From Anopheles merus (taxonomy: Eukaryota > Arthropoda > Insecta > Diptera > Culicidae): DNA of 64,000 nucleotides. The translations under genes were made by a program, and so were the position numbers. Position 1 is the stretch's first letter; each line of letters begins with the position of its first letter. Below, piece by piece: positions 12,701 through 21,099 of the stretch. The notes under the pieces are model-generated. The model worked only from the letters and a program-made list of their open reading frames with translations. It did not search any database and was not told the origin of the DNA. Location: assembly GCF_017562075.2 (NCBI RefSeq), contig NC_054085.1:11316259-11380258 (forward strand), given 5' to 3'.

Positions 12701-15700
12701 ATAGTGGGGATTGGCATAGACATTAGGCTTTTCTAGTTCATGACGGAGAGTCTCTTGGCGGCTAGAATTCGTTTACAGTTGTAGACACTTTTCACCCAAA
12801 CATAGGAGAGCGCATGTGCATCTAGGCAACTGCTTTGGATCGTTCTAGTCTTTCATCTCGATTCGGTTACCTCACACCACAGCATGATCAGAGTTGCAAG
12901 GTGTTTCATTAGACAAGTGGGAATTAGTACTAGTCATCATGGAGGAGCTTATTCGTGTCAGCTGTGTCCACCTTGCACGTGTTGGGTGGGTTTTGAGGGT
13001 TTGGCGAGAGTGTCCTATTGGTACGCCGTACGTGCGTTCGTCGTTTGATCGTGTTATTATTTAAACAAATCTCCCAATATAATGCATACTATTTTTCTTA
13101 TAATTTTAGCCATTATGTCCGCGAGCCTCCTCCCTTTGCCGGGAGCATTTCAAATCGGCTTCGTGGGTGTTAAGCGGGGGCTGTATGTGATTGACTGTAC
13201 ACCACAATCAAGTGTTACTTATGTTGCGATTTTACTCACAAAACTCATCATGCAGACACAACAAAATTAAATACATTATTCCCAAAAGAACATCCTCAGA
13301 CACACACATACACACACTCACAACAACACACACTTATACCTTGAAATGGAACACTTACACATCGCCACCAAACACCACTCCACTCACATTTATATGCTCC
13401 TCCATCTTGCCCTTCGTCGGGTAATTGTTAAGCAGCACATAAAATCGCTTCTAATTTTTTCTAGATTTTTTGCAGATAAAATATCTCTCATCTGTACTTT
13501 GTTAAGAAGTAGCCACCCCATAAAAAAAAACAAAACCAAACCCCAAAATACCATCCATACGATTTTGGGGCTTAGTAAGAGAACAAGCGCGCGCTTTACT
13601 GATACGTTGAGACGTTCTGAACTTAAAAAAAAAAGAAAAAAGAATGTTGCGATGCTTAAAAAATACTAAAATCGAATAAATTACCGCCAAATGGCATGGA
13701 CGATGCATCGGTCCACACACTGTGTCCATGTGATTTGTAACGGTGCGGGAGGTGATGTAACGCGTCAACGTGTTCAGCGTGATCCACGGTGGGGGCAAAG
13801 AGATGGGCATTTGCACCTCCCAGTAGTAGTGATGCTGTGCGTTCAGCAAGACAGGCGCTCAGGGAGAGTACAGCAAAAAGAGAAATAAAGGTATGAGGCG
13901 ATGTACACGTGTGTGCGTGGCTGTGTGTGTGTGTGTGTATGTCGGTGTGCATATCGGTCCGATTATGTGCACAAACATCACACAGCATTCAGTATCACTT
14001 TACATTACCTTTGGTCCGGATTTTTACTGTCATCATCAACAACATTACTTGCCGTAATGATGCCGGAAATGGTGTACCTGACCCATTATCAACCCCACAA
14101 CCAAACCGTGTCGATCGTGTTTTTTTCTGTTTTTTTACTTACACATTTCTTTCTCGCTCATTGATTGAAGTAGACTTTAACACTATCATTTGTGTTGTGT
14201 TTTTTGGTTTTTTCATGGTTTATGTTTGCCAACCTTTTTGATTTGTATGGGCTGTATACAAAAGATGAAATACACCCGGCTTGAAACAATATCAACGTTG
14301 AAATGAAAAATGCACATTCTCGTTAGTTTGTCTCATGTTAAAGATTAAGATTTGCACAAACTCTGTTTAAGCTACTTTCGGTCCAAGAAGTCTTGTTTGG
14401 GATGCTCGGTTTGGATAGATTGGAAATTTAAGTACCAGTTTGTTGGTGTAACTACTTTCGGTCCATTCGGTCACAAGTCTATGTCCTTATAACCTCTCGA
14501 ATGAGTGAGCTGTTTCAAGCCAAGAAACATTTAATTTGTAATATGTTTCCATTATAGTTTTACTTTACAAAAACAAAGCAAAAAATAAACAATCGGTAAG
14601 CAGCTCCGGGTCCGGGCTGGGGGAACATCCAAAGGCTCTTCCTGGAATAGGCCAATACATGGAATGACAGTGAGTTAACCATAACTAGTGTGTCATTGCG
14701 TGCCGTGTGTGCCGATACAGGGAACTATGTGTGTGCGTGTGGAAAACAAAAGGGAGCAAAGCAACAATAAGACCATCGGGACACTAGCACTTCACAGACT
14801 AGGCAGATGTACTATCAGTGTTATAATTTACCTATTACGATATGACGAAGTTAAAAGAGAGCCTTCGGCATGAGATCTTGCTAGGGGTGGGTTGTCTCCT
14901 CTAGTATCATTTCCTTGGTAACGTCTAACAGTTTAGTGTGAACAAGGATTATCCCTTTAAGCTAAGAAGGAACTCTTGTTGTGTGGTACTACTGCAGACA
15001 GTAAGAACTTAACCTCCCATACTAGGCGGGTTGAGCCATCCGTGATACCAATAACATTCAAGGTCCCCCAAATTTGTTTCCCCTTCACTCTCTATATCTG
15101 TATGTGTGTGTGTGTTATTGAAGCAAACAAAAAAACTCGTGTTACTTGTTTGCCACCAAGCAAGAGCGGATAATCTATATACTTTTCTGCCTACCTATGT
15201 ATCTGCCCACCCACAACCCGTCCATCCATTTTCTAGTCAACATTACGGAAAAAACGCTCCAAGAAAGTGAAGACGAACTGAAAGATATCCTCTCGAGTGC
15301 AATCTTTCTCAAGCCCATTTCGTCGATCCGTAGCTGCAGCATACTGCACTCGGTCGAAGATTTGAGCACCGATTCGACGTGCGTCTATAAGAACCGCGCC
15401 AGTGGCTATGACTCGAAGCGGAACAGTATGCGCTACAAGCAGCAGCAGCAGCAGTTGCACCAGGCCCGACCTCAACAACCGCCACCGCCCCAAGCAACGG
15501 ATCAACCGGTTGGATCACAGACGACACTGGGAATGGCTGAAGGTGGTGGTGGTGGCGAGGCACCACTGTTGGGACCACTGCTGCTGGCACCGAACGAGCT
15601 GGACAAGCCGGTATCAAAGGATGTTCCGACGAAGACGCTCGCTCCTAATGCTGGCCCGTTACCGACGGTGATGAGCTCGAACAACATGTGCGCGATGGTA

Positions 15701-17076
15701 CCGACGAAGGGGCTGGCGCAGAACAACAATCGTGGGCTGAGCAAGAGCATGATCATACCTACACCGGTCTGCGATCTGGACGAGATCTTCGACGAGGACC
15801 CGTACACGGTGTACAACGCAACGTTGCTGGAAAAGATTAGCCAGTAAGTGTTAAGATCGCCTGCTTTCCAAAAAACATCTGCCGTTAATTTGATGTACTC
15901 TGGTTTTGTGTCTTCTACCCAGGTACCTGGACATTACGCTCCTGCAGGACATCACGTTCATACTAATGTGCCTCTCGGTAGCTTTAATGTCGGTTGGATG
16001 TCCGTACATGCTTTACTATCTGCCAGCGTACGTAATTTCTGCCGGTAAGTGTTATTTTTGACGACTTCCGGAAGGAATCTGTGATCACAACAACAATTTC
16101 AAAATGCTGTGCCTAGGCTACACCAAATCGGAGGCAGGTTATTTGGTTGCTGTCAGTGCGGCCTTAGACTTGATTGGACGACTTGCTCTGGGCTGGCTCT
16201 CGGATTTGGATCTGTTTGATCGCAAGAAGGCTTACATTGTCTGGTAAGTAGATGAGTTGATACACTGTTCTTGTTAGTATCTCTTAATCTTAATCTCTTA
16301 ATCGATTATGGCTTTCGCATTTTTGGATGTCTCCGCCACAGTATTCTTGGTGCTGGAACGGCCGTACTTACCATCCCGACGAGCAGCAACGCCTGGTTCG
16401 TGATCGTGATCAGTGCCGGATGCTACGGGCTGTGCTTGGGCAGCTGGTACCTGCTGGTTCCGGTACTGCTGGCCGATCTGTTTGGGACGGAACGGATCAG
16501 CTCGAGCTATGGATTGGTTCGGATGTTCCAAAGTATTGGTGCAATCTCGGTGCCACCACTAGCAGGTTTTTAACCGACGGAAACCAGAATTATCGATTCC
16601 GTCGCACTTTCCACAAAATCCGCCACCGGTGTGGACCGAACGTCCCATCGTTACTAACATATTTCTTGCCCTTGTCTTCTTTCTTTTTCTCTTGCTTTTT
16701 TCTCTCTCTCTCTCTCTTCCTCTTTCTTTCTCGATGTTTCGTCCTTTCATTCTTCCACTCCTTCGCTCTCGTTCGATCGTGTTCCACTCGGTTCGCTTGT
16801 TCGCCGACTGCCAAATCTTTTCCATCCACCAAATGCTTAACTATTATCATCTTCAATATCTTCACATCACATCACAAAAACTAAAAAAAAAAACAAACAA
16901 ATCAAAAACACTGCTAAAATACAGGTTTGCTGCGCGATCTTTCCGGTGGGTATGAGATCTGCTTCTACTGCATGGGGGTTTGTATGGTGATGGGTAGTGT
17001 GCCGCTGGTAGCCATTATACTGCGGGACTCGATCGCACTCAAGGACAAACGGCTCCAGCTGGACCAGGCAGCATAA
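3580..17076 (+). CDS. Monocarboxylate transporter-like protein (SLC16 / MFS), 11 coding exons
   Basis: Inferred exons: 3580-3609, 9418-9853, 9928-10045, 11238-11635, 11696-11878, 11949-12176, 15237-15843, 15923-16044, 16117-16243, 16342-16565 and 16925-17076. They sum to 2,625 nt (874 codons plus stop), with GT-AG borders and consistent phases throughout. The protein has a long acidic Ser/Thr-rich N-terminus (about residues 1-215), then the SLC16 motif DGGYGWII at about 220 opening TM1. The second family motif, YFEKHRALANG, is at about 343. A large, probably cytoplasmic loop (about 405-675, poly-Gln and poly-Gly stretches) separates the two six-helix halves. This fits a proton-coupled carrier of lactate, pyruvate or similar monocarboxylates in the plasma membrane; the substrate cannot be read from sequence. 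The start is the ATG of a 10-codon exon ending CAG|GTAAGT in phase 0, matching the next exon; this is the least certain exon. The short C-terminal tail ends in DQAA. Confidence 0.85.
3694..3731 (+). repeat. CAG trinucleotide microsatellite
   Basis: About twelve GCA/CAG units in tandem inside intron 1 of the transporter. It creates short poly-Gln, poly-Ser and poly-Cys open frames on both strands that look coding but are not part of the spliced gene. Confidence 0.9.
5250..5440 (-). mobile_element. SINE200-like tRNA-derived SINE
   Basis: Read on the minus strand, this starts with a tRNA-like head. The A-box region is at 5411-5433 and the B box (GGGTTCAAGCCC) at 5377-5388. A SINE body follows, ending near 5250 in a motif with TTGTTGAACC. 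The order and wording match my memory of the abundant Anopheles SINE200 family. A second, partial copy lies at 10240-10358. Confidence 0.7.
5622..6027. mobile_element. MITE with ~24-bp inverted ends (pogo/Tc1-like)
   Basis: Left end CAGTCTTTCCCCGAGTAACG pairs with the right end near 6003-6027, with a few mismatches. Inside both ends the motif CGAGTTACGCGAATG recurs in inverted subterminal position. TA dinucleotides flank the ends, so a TA target duplication is likely, although the terminal base on the right is lost. The internal 400 bp has no transposase. The CAGT start and TA flanks suggest a pogo/Tigger or other Tc1-mariner source; the family is inferred, not identified. Confidence 0.6.
10080..11173. 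mobile_element. Tc1-mariner-like non-autonomous element, 1,094 bp
   Basis: Perfect 22-bp terminal inverted repeats: left 10080-10101, starting CAGTGCCTACCATAAC, and its exact reverse complement at 11152-11173. TA flanks both sides (10078-10079 and 11174-11175), the standard Tc1-mariner duplication. No transposase frame remains. A partial SINE200-like copy (10240-10358) sits inside it. The element fills nearly all of a transporter intron that would otherwise be about 96 bp. Confidence 0.85.
10240..10358 (-). mobile_element. Partial SINE200-like copy nested in the Tc1-like element
   Basis: Shares the tRNA-like head and part of the body with the copy at 5250-5440, including the B-box region and the stretch reading gttgttaagtcgta. 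It is shorter and has an internal GGGGACGGT duplication around 10261-10285. Minus strand. Confidence 0.6.
12177..15236 (+). other. Transporter intron 6 (3.1 kb)
   Basis: Lies between the exon ending at 12176 and the long loop-encoding exon at 15237. It contains simple TG/CA tracts near 13300-13345 and 13905-13945. I see no further exon or mobile element in it. Confidence 0.6.
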
Positions 17077-17404
17077 GGTGGAAATGGGTCGAGATCTCTA
17101 CGATGGATTGGAAGGACAGACAAACACACTCACAAAACCCGTTCGGTGGTGCATGATGAGGAGAGCAAGTACATCCAGGGACGGAGGGAATTAGAACTGA
17201 ACTGAACTGGCGACGACCTACAGCTAGTAACTAAGTAATGCATGCATATTAATTCTAGTACGTAAGCAATCTGAACCAAAACAACCAACCACAACCACAA
17301 CACAGAAAAGAAGAACAATAAAGGAATAAAAGACGTAACATGGTTTACAACTCACGTAAACGTACATCAACCTGTTCTGTTTTTTTTTTTACAAAATTAA
17401 TAAA
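17077..17404 (+). terminator. Transporter 3' UTR with polyadenylation signals
   Basis: After the TAA at 17074-17076, AATAAA hexamers occur at 17317-17322, 17325-17330 and 17399-17404. These are plausible polyadenylation signals. The retrotransposon insertion begins about 75 bp after the last one, so the transporter transcript may end just before it. Confidence 0.6.
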
Positions 17405-20142
17405 GTTTTGCAAAGGAAGACTTACATCAAAGCGAAAGATGAATTCTACAGGCTGTTTCCAGATGGTCTCTACATGTTCTTACAGATATGCACTCGCAGC
17501 CTAGTCCGATTTCCTCTCCTGCTATGACCACTACCGATGCAGGTTTGTTTACAACTGAACCACAGCAGGATCTCAACGAGCGAATGCTTGTCACCACTAC
17601 ACCTATCAGATCTCCTCCTGAATGCTTAGCCGCTCCTAAAAAAAGACCGCGACGAGTTAACACTAAACGGACTGATGATTCTGCGGAAGCCGGTCCGTCA
17701 GATGAATAGCAATTGAATATCAACAACACAACAACAACATACCTACCAATGTATTACCAAAATGTTCGAGGCTTGCGTAAAAAACTGAATGATCTTAGAC
17801 TAGTACTTTCAGAAACTGAATACAAAATCGTAATATTAACTGAAACCTGGTTGAACAATAACATAAACAATGAGTTATTCAACGACGATCGCTATTCTAT
17901 TTACCGATGCGATAGAACCACCACTAACAGCACTTTCTCCATCGGTGGTGGTGTTCTAATAGCCTGCTCTCGCTCTCTCTCATCTTGCGAAATTACACCG
18001 ACGGATCGAACTATGGAACAGTTGTGGGTCAAAATTCGATTGGGCAATATTTTTGTTTATATCGGTGCCATGTATATTCCACCGTACAACTCATGTAACG
18101 ACATTATTGTTAACAAACATCTGGAAAGTATACGCGAAATTTCATCACGCATGAGAGATAACGATCTTCTGCTTGTCGCTGGAGATTTTAACAAATGGGA
18201 TATTACGTGGTCCAAACTCAATCCAGCCGATGTCGAGGATGTGCCATTGCGCTCCACTTTCATGCACTATAAACCGTCATCTAAGTCTCGAAATAATCAT
18301 ATTTTCATCGATGGTATGGCAGCAAACGGCCTTTATGAATTAAGCAACGTTAGAAACTCCATGGACCGACAACTCGATCTAATTTTTGATAACTCCAACG
18401 CCGCTGAGATCTGTTCTGCCGTGTCTAAATCCGAACCGGCCCTGCTCAAGCTCGACAATTATCATCCTACACTCGAATGGTCAATACGTCACTATAATCC
18501 TCATGCGTCTAGCTCCCATCCAAGCAACACATATCAGCAACGATTAAATTACTCAAAGGCTAATATCGTCGAACTGGAGGAAAGAATATTTCTATTCGGT
18601 TCTACTTTTAACTGCTCCAACTTTCCATCTGTTGACGACGCTGTTCATGCCTTCACGATTTTCATGAAAGATGCTCTACAATCCTGTACGCCAATTATGC
18701 ACCAGAAACGCACTCCAGCATGGAGTAATAACAGGCTTATCATCCTCAAACGAGCCAAAAACAAAGCCATTAGTCGACACCGTTTTTTGAGAAGTAATAT
18801 CACTAGAGAAAATCCTAACAACGCTATACATGCATACCGTCAGTATAACCGATCAAGATATAAACAATATATATCTTCAATCGAAAGGTACCTTCTCCGA
18901 CATCCCCGAAAATTTTGGCGCTTCATCGACAGCAGACGACGCTCAAACGTAGTTCCAAGCACAATCAAATATAATGATTCCGTGGGCACGTCACCCGAAG
19001 ATATTTGCAACATTTTTGCTGAACGATTTTCCGATGCCTTCTCCACCCCAATTGTAAATCAAACGGTGATCTCAAGGGCCACATCTTACACACCTCTAAA
19101 CATGATTGATTACACCATTCCTACGTTTGATATACGCACAGTAGAAAAGTGCCTCAAAAGCCTTAAACCATCTACAGCTCCTGGTCCCGATGGCATTCCG
19201 AGTTTCATCATCAGTAAATGCTATCAGTCCCTAGCACCGGTATTAACAAACATATACAACACGTCACTGAGTTCGGGTATTTTCCCACGCTTATGGAAGA
19301 CCTCGTGGATGGTACCAGTATTTAAAAAAGGAGATCGCTCATGTGCTTCAAACTATCGCGGTATCACATCACTTTGTGCGGTGTCAAAAGCTTTTGAGCT
19401 TCTACTTTACAGCCCTATGCTCTCCGCTACATCGAATTACATTATGGATAACCAACACGGGTTCGTACCCAAACGTTCAACATTAACGAACCTCACTGAA
19501 TTCGTTAGTTTCTGCAAACGTAATCTCGACTCCGGAGGTCAAGTGGATGCTATTTACACCGATCTCAAAGCTGCTTTCGACCTCATCTCACACGACATTT
19601 TAATCGCCAAATTGCACAAATTAGTGTTTTCAGAACAAATAGTTAAGTGGTTGCATTCCTACCTCACAGAACGCTCATACAAGATCAAGGTAAACGATCA
19701 TACATCTAGAGAGGTGCTTGGCACCTCAGGGGTGCCTCAAGGCAGCAATTTGGGCCCACTGCTCTTCATTCTTTATATAAACGATGTAGGGCAATTGCTA
19801 GCTAAACACCGTTTTCTTCTGTTTGCCGATGACGTTAAGCTGTTCGCTCCTATCAACGATACCAATGACTGCATCAATCTTCTACATGCCATCAACCTGT
19901 TTAGCATATGGTGCCGTGATAATGCAATGGTGCTATGTATCGAAAAATGTCGTGTTTTGTCTTTTTGCCGTTCTCGGTCTTGCACACGATTTAACTACCT
20001 GATCGATAACATATCCGTTGAACGCACCGATACATTCCGCGACCTTGGGATCATTCTCGACACACGTTTAACATTTAACGATCACCTAGAGAATATAGTG
20101 TCTAGAGGGAACCAACTACTGGGTTGGATTAATCGATCAACG

Positions 20143-20147
20143 CAAGG
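20143..20147. repeat. 5-bp target-site duplication (CAAGG), left
   Basis: CAAGG directly precedes the left LTR. The same five bases follow the right LTR at 24546-24550. A 5-bp duplication is normal for LTR-element integration and fixes the outer ends of the element. Confidence 0.85.
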
Positions 20148-20940
20148 TGTTGCGAAAAGGTACTCGCAAATATTTTGCTTTTTGTTGGTGTTTGCGAAAG
20201 TGATGGTACGCACGAAGAAGCCAATTTTAATTGACGGACGTGGACACTTGCTTGGTCGACTGGCCTCGGTCGTCGCTAAGCAGATCCTGTCTGGTAACTC
20301 AGTGGTCGTGGTGCGCTGCGAGGGCCTTCAGCTGTCGGGCCATTTCTTCCGCAACAAGATCAAGTTCTTGGCCTACCTGCGGAAAAGATGTAACGTCAAC
20401 CCGGCACGCGGTCCATTCCATTTCCGCGCTCCGAGCCGTATGTTGTGGAAGGCCATCCGTGGAATGGTCCCCCACAAGACCAAGCGCGGTGCGAATGCGC
20501 TACGCCGCTTGAAGGTGTATGAGGGCATTCCTCCGCCATATGATAAGATGAAGCGAGTGTGCGTTCCGATCGCCCTGCGTCAGCTGTGCTTGCGCCCAGA
20601 CCGAAAGTACTGTACGGTCGATCGCGTTGCTCATGAAGTCGGCTGGAAGTACCGAGACGTCGTGAACAACCTGGAAGCCAAGCGCAAGATCAAGGCTCGC
20701 ATTGCTTACATGCACAAGAAGAAGCTGAAAAAAATCACAAAATTAGTTTATTCTCCGAGTAACTGGCGCGAAAAGAGGCCGGGAGTCCGTCCTCCGGCCC
20801 TTTTATCCTCTCACCCTCCCGCCATCGCGATTCAATCGCGATGGAGTTTTTTTCCTGTCGAGCAGTGGAACTCTATAACAGTTTCCGAGCGTAAAATATT
20901 TGTCAGGCTTTCTATTTGTAAACAAACGCTGTTCACAACA
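20148..20940 (-). repeat. 3' LTR carrying a captured RpL13A mRNA copy
   Basis: The first 18 bp (20148-20165) match 24286-24303 of the intact LTR, and 20730-20940 match 24335-24545. Between these blocks, 31 bp of LTR (24304-24334) are replaced by about 560 bp of RpL13A sequence. On the minus strand the LTR has a TATA-like GGATAAAAGG and an AATAAA. It also has a perfect 11-bp hairpin at 20822-20844 (CCATCGCGATT, one base, then its complement). Confidence 0.9.
20166..20733 (+). pseudogene. RpL13A: Ribosomal protein L13A (uL13) retrocopy, 3'-truncated, inside an LTR
   Basis: An ATG at 20203 opens a frame with the uL13 hallmarks: IDGRGHLLGRLAS, LSGHFFRNKIKFLAYLRKR, NPARGPFHFRAPSR, GMVPHKTKRG and DRKYC. 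About 177 of the usual ~205 residues are present with no stop or intron. The last ~25-30 codons are missing. The frame then runs into LTR sequence for about 73 codons to the stop before 20959. A pyrimidine-rich CTTTTTG run upstream of the ATG resembles a ribosomal-protein TOP start, so the copy may reach nearly to the mRNA cap. The absence of introns and the embedding in an LTR mark it as RNA-derived. It is antisense to the host LTR element and in frame with the interrupted RT ORF upstream. It is probably non-functional; the parent gene is elsewhere. Confidence 0.9.
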
Positions 20941-20952
20941 TTCTCCTCACCA

Positions 20953-20976
20953 GTGTAACGCTCCTGAGCGTTACAC
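20953..20976. repeat. Perfect 11-bp palindrome beside the LTR
   Basis: GTGTAACGCTC, two bases (CT), then GAGCGTTACAC, just inside the 3' LTR next to the purine tract. It could fold as a hairpin in element RNA; its role is unknown. Confidence 0.85.
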
Positions 20977-21099
20977 TTCCCTGACGTTTGTTTCCTGTCT
21001 TGACCGTAACGCTTGTCATTATCAACCCACGAGGTTCTATTTCTTTTGTTTATGTCCCATACGATCGTCTTATGCCGCGAAGTTACGTTGATGTCCAGA

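Noticed and set aside
20203..20958. A functional RpL13A gene at this site
   Set aside because: It lacks the last ~25-30 codons, its 3' UTR and any host promoter, and it is bounded on both sides by LTR sequence.
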